Assembly (NCBI GenBank): GCA_933822405.4
Contig: CAKOGP040001743.1
Coordinates: 1 to 21,467 of the forward strand
DNA length: 21,467 nucleotides
Reading direction: 5' to 3'
Origin: Cylindrotheca closterium
Lineage: Eukaryota > Bacillariophyta > Bacillariophyceae > Bacillariales > Bacillariaceae
Shown: positions 1 through 9,083 of the stretch, piece after piece
Layout: each line of letters opens with the position of its first letter
Numbering within the stretch: position 1 is the first letter of the stretch
Made by a program: the position numbers and the translations under genes
Notes under the pieces: model-generated
Seen by the model: only the letters and a program-made list of their open reading frames with translations
Told to the model about the DNA's origin: nothing
The model's database searches: none

Positions 1-1
1 T

Positions 2-339
2 CTAAAGACAGGTGTTGAATTACTTGAGGGACTACAATTCAAGCTCAGAATGATGGGCGTCCCAATCCAAGGTTATTGCCATACTTGTGTTGACAATATG
101 TCGGTTGTCAAGAACTCAAGTGTCCCTAATCTCAATTGAATAAGAAATCGAACGCTGTCGCATATCACTATGTTCGCTCCAGATGCGCAATTGATATCCT
201 ACGAATTGAATGGATCATTTCCGCTGAGAACTTGGTCGATGTTTTAACCAAGATTCAAGCTGGAACCGTTCGCGACCGTCTTATGGAAGACATCATGTGG
301 AAAGCAAAGCGAAATGGAAGACTTGCTCTTCTGACTTAA
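2..339 (+). pseudogene. Ty1/copia retrotransposon, C-terminal RNase H fragment, frameshifted
   Basis: The left edge encodes the end of a copia polyprotein RNase H domain. Frame 2 reads a KLRMMGVPI stretch, then VDNMSVVKNSSVPN, and stops at the TGA in 'ctcaattga' (131-139). One base out of register, from about 133, the protein continues with LNKKSNAVAYHYVRSRCAID and IEWIISAENLVDVLTK, ending at TAA 337-339. Copia RNase H has these two blocks in one frame (DN.SVVKNSS, then KKSNAVAYH.VRE, then N.AD.LTK), so one base seems to be missing near 131-133 and the copy is inactive. The 5' part lies outside the window. I am confident of the family; the exact base lost cannot be told without a relative. 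Confidence 0.85.
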
Positions 340-425
340 ATTTTTGGAAACGTCTTCATCTGTCGCCGGATATTGTCAGTCTTGGACAGTATTGGATGAT
401 ACGTCCTCCCAAGAAGGGGTACGGT

Positions 426-592
426 TGATATTCGCCCAATTCGGAGTACAAGGTTCTCTGATACATCAGTATCACATTGAGGGGACCGTTAATTGGACCA
501 GAGTGTCCGTCATTCGTACGTTTACATAGTTTAACCTAGAGATTCGCACTCGTTTTCGTCCCGAATCTCTCGTACCTCGCTACTCAATTTCA
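426..592 (+). repeat. Possible 3' LTR of the copia element
   Basis: Downstream of the RNase H stop is a purine-rich stretch (aagaagggg, about 410-418). It is followed by a segment that begins TG at 426 and ends CA at 591-592, as LTRs do. Inside it a 9-bp perfect inverted repeat (538-546 with 562-570, 15-nt loop) could form a hairpin in the transcript end. The other LTR is not in the window, so borders and target-site duplication cannot be verified. An alternative is plain intergenic sequence. Confidence 0.3.
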
Positions 593-741
593 CGGGCGTG
601 CAGACGTTCAGTAACGGCTATCATCTGATGGACAAACAGACGACTTTCGACTGTACGTCGTCTTTTGATGTCCAATCAAAAAAGAAATGAAGCTATTATT
701 TCGTAGTTGCAGTGCACACATATCATAATAAGGTTTTCATA
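593..741 (+). promoter_or_regulatory. Upstream region of the ABC-F gene with an imperfect hairpin
   Basis: This is the 149 bp before the ABC-F start codon. It holds an imperfect inverted repeat: ggaca (630-634) with tgtcc (669-673) outside, and agacgac (638-644) with gtcgtct (657-663) inside, around a 12-nt loop. It may belong to the 5' UTR or promoter. I recognise no TATA box or initiator with confidence. Confidence 0.3.
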
Positions 742-3626
742 ATGAGATATTCGATTGCCCTTGCGGTCTTCCTATCGAGCGTCGATGCCTTCTCTCCTAG
801 CTGGGTAGCCTCATCGTATAGTTCGAACATGGGCGCTCCATCGCATCAAAGTTCAGATCGACTGACAATCCTGTTTGCAAAGAAAAAAAAAGGAAACGCA
901 AATGTGAATGCCAAAGTTGCCGCCCTTGAGGCCCTTGAAGCATTGGAGGGACAAGTCAATCTAGATGAACCAATGTCGAAAAAGGAGCAGAAGAAACTGG
1001 AGAAGCAGAAGGAGAAAGATGCAACGAAGAAGAATGCAAAAGAAGCTGCACTAGAGGCCCTCGACGCATTTGAGACCGAAGACATCGATGCACCATTGTC
1101 CTTGAAGGAACAGAAGGCACTAGCCAAGAATCAAATGAAGGTAGAAAAGAAGGGATTGGTGGAGCAGGACGGGAACGAAACTGAGCCTGGTGCTGCTACA
1201 AAGGTGCAGATGAGTAAGAAGGAGCAAATGTTAATGAAGGCGTTGGAGATGGAGAAGTTAGACGCAGAAAAGGCAGCGCCGCAGGAAGAGAATTCGGAAC
1301 AAAAACTGTCGAAGAAAGAACTAAAGGCATTGAAGAAGAAGGAAGAGAAACAGGCTGCTAAATCTGCTGCAAAGGCGGAAAAGAAGCCAGCGAAGGAATC
1401 CAGCTCTGCAGAAACTGAAATTGGTTCCTCTGGAGATTCCACTGGCGAGACCACCCCGATCGCAGCTGAAGACAAAAGGCTTACCCTTGAGGACAAAATT
1501 AGGAAGGATAGACCTCCTCCTCGAATCCGTGTAATGGAAAGTTCGCAACCTGGATTCGTATCTCTTCGCTTGGAGAATGTTGGAATTACCTTTCGAAATC
1601 AAGAGGTGTTAAAGGACGTGACTTGGGGTGTGCAATCTGGCGATAGAATCGGTCTCGTGGGGAAAAATGGCGCAGGAAAGGTAAGGGAAAGTGCTTTACG
1701 CTCCACAACTGAATTTGTGACGCCGTACTGATACACATGCACTGCAATCATCTCGCTCTTGACACGTGTTGTACTCCAATATGGGATGAATCACAAAGAC
1801 AACACAATTGCGTATTCTGTCTGGAGAACTGGAGCCTACAACTGGCGATGTCGTCAAGTCTTCTGGGAGTCTTCGGACAGCCATTTTGAGACAAGAGTTC
1901 GTTGACGAGTTGGTGAAGGAAAGAACGCTTAAGGAAGAATTCATCAGTGTATTTGAAGAAGAAAACCAAATCATTAAAGATTTGAAGGAAGTGGAAAGCA
2001 GACTTGAGAACATGTTCAGCGATGACACTGATAAGATGCAGGAAATCTTGGATCGAATGCAGGAGCTTCAGCAGAAAGCAGAAGATAAAAATGTTTATGT
2101 TTTGGAAAGCCGTGTGAAGAAAATTATGGATCTCATGGGGTTCACGGAAGACGAAGGAGAAGACCTCGTCGCCAGTTTTTCTGGAGGTTGGAAAATGAGA
2201 ATTGGGTTGGGGAAAGTGCTACTTCAAGACCCCAATGTTCTTTTGCTTGGTAAGTTAGTCTCTTGTACACCCATTATTGGATATGCATTTTTCTCATTTC
2301 GGTAATATATAGATGAACCGACAAACCACTTGGATTTGGAGAGTGTGGAATGGATGGAATCATTCCTGAAAGAACAAAGCATTCCTATGATTATCGTCAG
2401 CCACGATCGCGAGTTCTTGGATCAAGTATGCACAAAAATAGTAGATGCTGAAGGTGGAATTTGTACCGAGTATGATGGAAACTACTCGCGCTTTCTCCAA
2501 TTGAAGAAAGCTAGGATGGAATCCTGGCAAGCAGCCTATGATGCGCAAGAGAAGAAAATAAAGTCAGAGCGCCAGTGGATCAATAAATTCAAGGTCAAAC
2601 AACCTCAAGCAGTGAAGCAGAGGCAAGCAAAGTTGGATAAATTTTTGAAAAGCGACGAGTATGTCCAGAAACCGCCTTTTGTAGGTAAGCCATTCAATTT
2701 CCGATTCCCTGATGCTCCAAGACTGAGTCCTGAAGTTGGAGAAGTTGTCGGGATGTCACATGCCTACAATAATGATATCTCCAACAACCGATTATTTGAG
2801 AATGCCAACCTTCTCGTAGAAAAAGGCGATCGTATTGCTGTAGTGGGACCCAATGGATGCGGAAAGTCGACTTTGTTGCGTCTGCTGACAGGAAAAGAAA
2901 TCCCAGGTGAAGGTTCTGCACAAATTGTTGGAGCAAACATTGTAATGAGCTACTTTGAGCAGAATCAAGCAGACGCCCTTGACCTGGACAAGACAGTGCT
3001 GGAGACCATTCAAGGTGCTAGCGATGGCCAATCCTACAATGAACTTCGTGCTTTGCTTGGCCAGTTCCTTTTCAAGGGTGATGACGTGGAAAAGAAAGTG
3101 CTAAATCTAAGTGGAGGGGAAAAGGCAAGGCTGTCTCTCTGTTGTATGATGTTGAATTCTGCCAATCTTCTAATTCTCGACGAACCAACGAACCACTTGG
3201 GTAAGTTTCTTGCTCAACAAGCAAGATAGTCATATTTGCTTTGGACACCAGCTAACCAGTTGTGTAGACATTCCAGCAAAAGAAATGCTGGAAGAGGCTC
3301 TGCAACACTTTGCTGGGTCGGTGATAGTCGTTTCGCATGACCGATACTTCATTTCCAAAGTTGCCACAACCATTGTGGCGATCGAGGATAAGAATCTCTT
3401 CAAGTACCAAGGAGACTACAAGACATACATGAATGCGAGCAAAGACAGAAAAGAAAAGATAGAATCTCGATATGTCCCAGGAGCTGACAAGATTGGATCT
3501 GCGCCAGTCGTCGATTTAGAGGAACTGACCAAGCCCAAACGAAATTTTGGTGGAGCAAAGACTGCAGGTATGGTTACCAGGAAAAATAAAGGTGTCAAGA
3601 ATGCCAAGCGCGCGCGGCCTACATAG
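742..3626 (+). CDS. ABCF: ABC-F family ATPase with plastid-type presequence (4 exons)
   Basis: Exons 742-1680, 1799-2249, 2313-3200 and 3268-3626 give 878 aa; introns are 118, 63 and 67 bp, phases 0, 1, 1. The frame is open upstream to a GTG at 712, but the first ATG is at 742 and opens directly into a hydrophobic signal peptide ending SSVDA/FSPSW, with Phe after the predicted cut and a Ser-rich stretch to about residue 45. This is the diatom plastid targeting pattern. Residues about 46-265 are Lys/Glu/Ala-rich with repeated SKKEQ-type modules. ABC domain 1: Walker A GKNGAGKTT (307-315), signature SGGW (441), DEPTNHLD (464-471). A charged linker follows. ABC domain 2: GPNGCGKST (642-650), signature SGGEKARL (730), DEPTNHLD (753-760), then switch motif VSHDRYF. 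ABC-F proteins have two ATPase domains and no membrane domain, and act on ribosomes; action on plastid ribosomes is inferred. The subfamily is not assigned. Confidence 0.93.
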
Positions 3627-3668
3627 AATGAGATAACAGCTTTAGTTTCAGAATGAAATGAGAAATCA

Positions 3669-5546
3669 CTAATTTTCTATTGATGAGATGCATTCAGCCA
3701 GAACCTGCAATTCTTGATCAGTGGAAAAACTGCTTTGCATGGCCTCCTTCGCGCCACCGTTGAAGTGTCTCACTTCACGAACAATCCGAAATACGATCTC
3801 GTTATGTTGTGCATGTCCTTGCTCTGGTACAGGAATACGAATGCCGTGTCCCTTTTGCCAGAAATGAGATCCAACGAATGCACATATTCCGTAAATGCCA
3901 AAGGCCAACCACAACATTGCAAATGAGAGCACGAACAAAGAGCCAAGAAGAGACATCTTTCGTGGTTGTTTTGAGGACGAGTGATCAGTGCCTGATATGT
4001 GCCTTTCTTGTGCAGTGCATTCCATTTGTCCTTTGAGTTTTTCTACTTTTGCTCGGAGTATCTGAGCTTGCTTTCCCTCGTCTCTTCTTCGTCCCATTGT
4101 ACTGTACAAGGAGGCTGCAAAAGGTTTTCCGCTATATTTGCTCCTGTTCTTCTCTAAGAACGTGTCCAGAGTTTTGTAGAACCGTTGAACGGGAGGGTCT
4201 GTATTAGTTTGGTGCACCGCATCATGTATAGAATTTCTTGAATTCCTTTGTCGCCAATATTTGCCCCCGTCCTCAAAATCTTCGATGTCATTTGTCTGTA
4301 CCTCTGATATCCCTTCGGTGGTTACGACATCCTCGTTTCCTGAAGCTTCACGTGACAAGGCAGAAGCACTTGTATCAGGATACACATTGCTTCGTAGGTA
4401 GTCGACATCCACAGTCTCGCTTCTATTTTTCAGATTTGATACATGGTTTGTTTCTCCTTGTTGGGGCAGTTCGGCACCATTTGGTACTGAGGGTCTGATT
4501 GAACAGTCCACACGACCTAGACAACTCAGAATAACTTGTTCAACAGTCGGTTGATTGGGTAGATCAGACACCTGTAGGGGCGACAAATAGGTTTCCCGAT
4601 TCTCATCATTTCTATGAAGGCGATTCTTTGGCTGTAATGAAAAGTGTATGTCCTCCAACGCATAGCATAGATGGGCAGTGACTTCAGCGAAGGCCAGCGT
4701 AGCAGCTGGGTCTGATCCCATTTCAATGCCATCTTGAACTGCGCCCTTTGTGGAATGAAAAAGCTGCTTCGTCTTCCCACTGGCTGCCAAGTCTACCATC
4801 CGACAAGCTAGCAGTGCAACATGGTCTATCAATATATGAACTTCTTGTGTGCTGCATCGTGTTAGTGCCTGCACTGGAACAAGGAGAGATCGAGTCCAAC
4901 TTACTTACTTCAAAGCATTGAAGAACTTGACACCAAATGCCATAGTATCAATCAACATATTTCTTGTCTCCGGGGCACTTGTAACCAACGCAATGTCTTG
5001 CATTACATTAAGGAAACTGGAAGAAAAGTGTTTGCCGCCTTTGGTTGATCTTATCACAGAAACAAGATGATGAATGCTGGAACTTAAAATTCGAAACCAG
5101 TCCTTCAATCTGTGTGGTACGACTGTATCAAGAATGTCAACTAAGAGTCCCAACAAACTTGGAAGTATGACTGTCTTTGTAACATGCAGTGGAGGTGCAA
5201 TTAGCTGACCAGTAGTTGACAACGTAGCGCCCGCAGCTGTATTCAAGCCATCCATTATTCTTGCGCTCAACCAGCTTTTGAATGTCTCCTGTTCCTTATT
5301 ACTAATTTTATTCGACTCGTGGTTTGCCGATCGATTTCCTCTCGTTTCAGTAGAGCTATCTGCTTGATTGATGCTATGCACTCCAGATATCGTATCACGA
5401 TCATGCTCTCGATCAACAAATCCACGTTCAACGCCACTACGCAATCGAGGATTTTCTGCACTAGCACTATTTTTATTTGCTCTGACGCGAGTCGCAACAT
5501 GCCCAACCGAAGAATCTTCAAGGTCAGTTTCTTGCTCAGCTATCAT
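3669..5546 (-). CDS. Lineage-specific protein with C-terminal transmembrane helix (2 exons)
   Basis: Exon 1 is 5546-4909 and exon 2 is 4851-3669. The 57-bp intron (4852-4908) has a GTAAGT donor, a CTAAC branch-like site and a TGCAG acceptor; it removes the in-frame TAA that overlaps the donor. The product is 606 aa. I recognise no family. Residues 1-80 are polar and probably disordered. A middle region (about 80-290) is rich in helix-forming and hydrophobic residues, interrupted by a Ser/Asn/Glu-rich stretch. Near the C terminus a charged probable coiled coil (DEGKQAQILRAKVEKLKGQM) precedes one strong hydrophobic helix, LFVLSFAMLWLAFGIYGICA, leaving a soluble tail of about 70 residues. There is no signal peptide at this start, but a short signal-like ORF in another frame overlaps it (5536-5646), so the true N terminus is uncertain. 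It is tail-to-tail with the ABC-F gene, 42 bp apart. Confidence 0.72.
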
Positions 5547-5646
5547 CGCTCCAGTTTTTGCATTTGCTTTTGGTATTTTGAAAGATTCCAGCGGGACTGA
5601 AATGTGTTGGCGCTATGATTAAAAAAACGGTCAAGAGAAGATTCAT
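5536..5646 (-). CDS. Upstream ORF resembling a signal peptide, overlapping the next start
   Basis: An ATG at 5646 opens a 36-aa ORF beginning MNLLLTVFLIIAP, a textbook signal-peptide hydrophobic core, and ending at TGA 5538-5536. Its end overlaps the start codon of the downstream gene (5546) in a different frame. It may be a regulatory upstream ORF, a real N-terminal exon linked by splicing I cannot resolve, an assembly indel in one of the A runs, or chance. No good GT-AG intron joins it to the main frame. Confidence 0.25.
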   Translation of the reverse strand: MNLLLTVFLIIAPTHFSPAGIFQNTKSKCKNWSDDS

Positions 5647-5741
5647 TCCTTTATGATGGTTATGATGGTCGCTACTGGAATATCACCGAGTGGAAATTAC
5701 CATTCAAGCCAAACTGCGAATGTGTCATCAGGGAGGGAAAC

Positions 5742-5887
5742 AATCAATCGTTTATCTCCTTGTCCTCAGCAGCCGCATCGATTCAGGACTAATCGGCATA
5801 CCCTCGATTAGCACAACAGAATCAATCATCTATCTCCTTCTCCTCCGCCGCATCGATTCAGGACGGATCAGCATACTTTCGACAAGC
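5742..5887. repeat. Degenerate tandem duplication of about 75-78 bp
   Basis: Two diverged copies lie head to tail: about 5742-5819 and 5820-5887. Both contain aatcaatc, then t(t/c)tatctcctt, then gcatcgattcagga (5775-5788 and 5850-5863), then a (a/g)tc(g/a)gcata block. A 3-bp indel separates them. The second copy carries the last codons and the stop (5830-5832) of the gene on the minus strand; the first copy lies in that gene's 3' UTR. Confidence 0.75.
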
Positions 5888-7028
5888 CAAGCTTCATCCT
5901 CATCCTTATCGCGACGCTCAGAAGTCAAAATAAAGTTGCAGGACGTAAAGTCCTTTGGCCCAGGTCCGACTCTGAGTCTTGCTGTCAAGAATGCTTTCGT
6001 TCCATCAAAAGCATATTTTCCTTTATCAATCATCTGTACGATGTCAGCAACGATGGCGTTCGCCAAATGTCACACAAAATAAGACAGAAATTTGAAAAAA
6101 ATGTTTGAAGGTCGCATTGGTTGGATCGCTGTACTTACTACTTCTTGATGGTCAAAAAGAACCTTGTATTCAGTCTCCTTCAAAAAATCCGCATACTCCT
6201 TGTGTGTGAGGCCTTCCTCATTCATAATTTGAGAGCTGGAAGAACTATATCCAAATAGAATTTCAACGCCTTTATTTGGAGTTGGATTATCATTATTTTT
6301 CAGTACTTCAAGTATTAGCAAGACAACTTCTCCTGCCTTTCAATAGGAAAGTAGGCGTGTTAGCACTTGCAAAATGGAAGTTTCGTCTCGTGAAAACGTC
6401 AAACTAACTTACTGTAAGATCGACCTGTACAACGAAGTTAGAAGAAAAAGACATATTTGGCAGTTGGTCTTCCATATTTACCGCAACAGCCACTTACGTC
6501 TGGAACCACTGATGGTGGTTCGTAAACCTTTGGAGCCGAATCATCTTCATCTTCCTCGTCTTCCCTGGGACCACCAACAAGCTCGACAAATCCACCGGCA
6601 GTATCTAATACGCGCTCCTTGACTTCGCTGTAGAGTTGATCGTCCGTTAGGCTCACATTACCAGCCAACTTGTCGCCAACTTCACCAGTATCGTATCCAA
6701 GAAAAGCGTTGATTGCCCCTTGTGGAATGTTGGGTTCTTCTTCGTCTTCGTCGCCACCATCTTCCACGTAGTCCGAGGAATCGAGGCTGATGCCTTTGGC
6801 TTGTGCCATCTTGAAGAACTCAGCTGCTAGATCAGAGCCTTCGGCGTCAGGTCTTGTGTCATCATCATTAGGATTTGCCATTTTCAAAGCAGTAACAGCT
6901 GCAGCTCGACTGCATTTTCGGGGACTTTGTAGAGAAAAGGAGAATGCTGTAGAATATTTACATGAATATAGTTGTAGAGTTACCAACAAAAGCAACACTT
7001 TGGATCTCATGCTTCGCATCATGGTCAT
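5830..7028 (-). CDS. Plastid-type protein of unknown function with a 12-nt microexon (4 exons)
   Basis: Exons 7028-6498, 6424-6413, 6336-6139 and 6033-5830 give 314 aa, all junctions in phase 0; introns are 73, 76 and 105 bp with GTAAGT donors. The N terminus is a signal peptide (SKVLLLLVTLQLYSCKYSTA) followed by FSFSLQSPRKCSRAAA, a plastid bipartite presequence with Phe at the cut. Residues about 50-175 are very acidic (DEDEEE, REDEEDEDD). The C-terminal half holds a compact domain running VDLTAGEVVLLILEVLKNND, then PNKGVEILFGYSS, YKVLFDH and FILTSERRDKDEDEAWLVES, ending in six Arg. The order (an xxLxALKxND helix, 'GVExLF.FAS', then beta strands) recalls NTF2-like plastid proteins of the DUF4864 type; I hold that link weakly. 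Start codons of this gene and the next face each other 249 bp apart. Confidence 0.75.
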
Positions 7029-7277
7029 ATTTTTATTGTCAGTTTGTCACCCCGTCTGAAGCATTTTGGGTTCTCTGCCTATTGTAGTACCAGGAGTACT
7101 GGTATTATACGTTCGAACGTGTCGTACACGGGCAGTATTGACATGCTTGCTTGAGTGTACACGGGCTACAGTGGCACCTGGTACTGCACCAGTTCCAGTG
7201 GTGTTGACAAAGTCGACCAAACAAGGGCAAGGGGACATTCACCTGTTGCTCTGTGTGTTACAACAAAGACACTTAAA
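7029..7277. promoter_or_regulatory. Divergent promoter region with clustered palindromes
   Basis: These 249 bp separate two opposed start codons. They contain accag-N5-ctggt (about 7088-7102), the perfect 12-bp palindrome acgttcgaacgt (7109-7120), cgtgt-N3-acacg (7118-7130), gtgtacac (7155-7162), and a direct repeat gtacacgggc (7124-7133 and 7157-7166). Palindromes this dense suggest binding sites for dimeric transcription factors; that role is inferred. Confidence 0.5.
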
Positions 7278-9083
7278 ATGTCTAACTTTGACGAAGACTT
7301 TTTCAAAGATCTCTTGAGGGAAGAACGAGAAGAATGCCTCAAAGGCCCAGGTATCGATTTGGACCTTCACGAACAGTTTGTTGAAGCATGTCAAGCGTTT
7401 CAGGATGCTAAAGATGCAAAAGATGCTGCGGAAGCTGACCTAGAAGAATCGACAAGAGCTGGTGACACGGCAGCAAAGGCTGAAGCACAGGAGATGTTGA
7501 CAATGTGGAGTAAAGCGCTGAAAGATTCGCTCCAATCTTGCGTCGATGCAGCCAAACCAATTCTTGAGGCTGTGGACTTGACTGAATATGACTTGGAAAT
7601 GTCCCTCCTGCGAACTGCGATTCTGACGAGAGCAACATCTAAGGGGCTGGCTAAGTTTGCCAATGATAGCGACTTGAATGGACAACTAATTGAGACTCTT
7701 TTGAATAACAAAAAGATCATGAAGGAGATGATCCTACATGGAGGAGCAAGAAAGAATGAATTTGGAATGTGCATGAAGTTGTATACTCAGATAATGGCTG
7801 GTATTGAAAAGGATAGATTTCACAAAGTTAACAAGAAACTGGCAATGGCTGCCGCGCTGGAATTTTGTTCCAAGCAATCTGAGTTTGACACTTCTGTCGA
7901 TGTTAATGCACAAAAACGCTTCTCCCACTATGACAAGGCTCATCGCAAAGGGGAGCTGGATCCTGCGTTCACTCACTTTACGACTTGGGAGTATCGAATG
8001 GCAATAAGCAGCGATGCGCCGAACGAGCAGCTGAAGTGGGGACGGAAGATGCAAATGAATTTCTGTCCGCACATTGCCACCATCTACAATGAAAAGTTCC
8101 GCTACTGCTACCAGGTTTCGAGTGATGTGGGCTATCGTGACCCGACCTGGACTTCTTCACCCAGAACTTATCAGCAGGTTCTGAGTGGCGGTGGTAGAGA
8201 GGGGCCCCGAGCCTGGTTTGGCCGCTATATTTGTAGGGCATTTGGCATACCTGTGTGGGGTGCAAAACAACCGGGAAATATGTCAATGGCAAGATGGACT
8301 CCGAAAGGATGGGAATTTTATCTTGGTAAAGATGGTGACTGGGACATTAGTTCATGGGAAGATCGATCGGGTGTTGACTTTTACGAGGAATGTCGAGCAC
8401 GTAGCGCTGTGAGTGAGCAAGAGTACTTTGAGAGAGTAGTCTTACTTGAGTGTTTGGCCGATGCTTGCAAAGAGAAAAACAAGAAACCAGAGGAAACAGG
8501 ATTCGTGAATCCGAACAAGGTATGGAGGTCTCTCGCTTTAATGCAACGGAGAATTTTTGCGGAAAGTTGCACGGAAGATTCATTTCAGCGAACAGGCCCA
8601 GGAGTAGTAGTGTCCAAAATCGAAAAGTACATTCAAGAAATTGACGAACAAAATCCACGACTTCCCATCGAACAAGACAAAAAGGGGGTGATCGTAATTC
8701 CAGCGAGCTCATTCACGTCCTCTAGTGATGATAGGCACGTGAGAAATATGAAGTCCTTTGGTGGTGGTTCCCAGCTTCATCTTGCGGACGGAGAGGGCTA
8801 CGTAACCTACGATATCCCAAGTGAAATTAGCATCGCACCAGACAAGAAGTATATGTTATCAGCTAAGGTATGCAGTGTGCACCTTGAACAACAGCCTTTG
8901 CAATTTGAAGTTAACGGTGGAGAGACATTTTGTCTCGAGGTTCCATACACCGTTGGAGAATGGGGAACTTCGGAGCAAACAGAAGTCGCCATTGGGGGTA
9001 TGAAGAAGCTGAAAGTTTTTCGCAAGTCCTCCCCGACCTGTTTTGGATTGTCGATTCAGAGCTTTACATTAACACCGTATTAA
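7278..9083 (+). CDS. Transglutaminase-like core protein with C-terminal carbohydrate-binding-like domain
   Basis: A single exon encodes 601 aa from the ATG at 7278. The frame stays open upstream to a GTG at 7155, but that stretch lies in the palindrome-rich promoter and lacks an ATG. Residues 1-100 are acidic and Ala-rich (probable coiled coil). Residues 100-290 look helical. Residues about 258-360 (VSSDVGYRDP, SPRTYQQVLSGGGREGP, WFGRYICRAFGIPVWG, QPGNMSMARW, GWEFYLG) resemble, from memory, a transglutaminase-like group in which GGxCG and PGHA supply catalytic Cys and His. Here those positions read Glu 308 and Asn 334, so catalysis by that mechanism is doubtful. Residues 470-601 are beta-rich (GYVTYDIP, QPLQFEVNG, GEWGTSEQTEVAIGGMKKLK), like a jelly-roll carbohydrate-binding module. 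No signal peptide or membrane helix is seen, which suggests a cytosolic protein. The gene is certain; the fold call is moderate. Confidence 0.85.
   Translation: MSNFDEDFFKDLLREEREECLKGPGIDLDLHEQFVEACQAFQDAKDAKDAAEADLEESTRAGDTAAKAEAQEMLTMWSKALKDSLQSCVDAAKPILEAVDLTEYDLEMSLLRTAILTRATSKGLAKFANDSDLNGQLIETLLNNKKIMKEMILHGGARKNEFGMCMKLYTQIMAGIEKDRFHKVNKKLAMAAALEFCSKQSEFDTSVDVNAQKRFSHYDKAHRKGELDPAFTHFTTWEYRMAISSDAPNEQLKWGRKMQMNFCPHIATIYNEKFRYCYQVSSDVGYRDPTWTSSPRTYQQVLSGGGREGPRAWFGRYICRAFGIPVWGAKQPGNMSMARWTPKGWEFYLGKDGDWDISSWEDRSGVDFYEECRARSAVSEQEYFERVVLLECLADACKEKNKKPEETGFVNPNKVWRSLALMQRRIFAESCTEDSFQRTGPGVVVSKIEKYIQEIDEQNPRLPIEQDKKGVIVIPASSFTSSSDDRHVRNMKSFGGGSQLHLADGEGYVTYDIPSEISIAPDKKYMLSAKVCSVHLEQQPLQFEVNGGETFCLEVPYTVGEWGTSEQTEVAIGGMKKLKVFRKSSPTCFGLSIQSFTLTPY

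Noticed and set aside
712..741. Ten extra N-terminal codons for the ABC-F protein
   Set aside because: They begin at GTG, not ATG; the ATG at 742 gives a clean signal peptide.
846..1602. Several minus-strand ORFs opposite the ABC-F first exon
   Set aside because: They are Ser/Phe/Ala-rich complements of the Lys/Glu/Ala repeat region and show no domain or splice support.
5690..6082. 130-aa plus-strand ORF with repeated LRRIDSGR-type words
   Set aside because: It is antisense to the last exon and intron of the plastid-type gene and takes its repeats from the tandem duplication.
7155..7277. 41-codon extension of the 601-aa protein
   Set aside because: It starts at GTG inside the palindromic promoter and includes no ATG before 7278.
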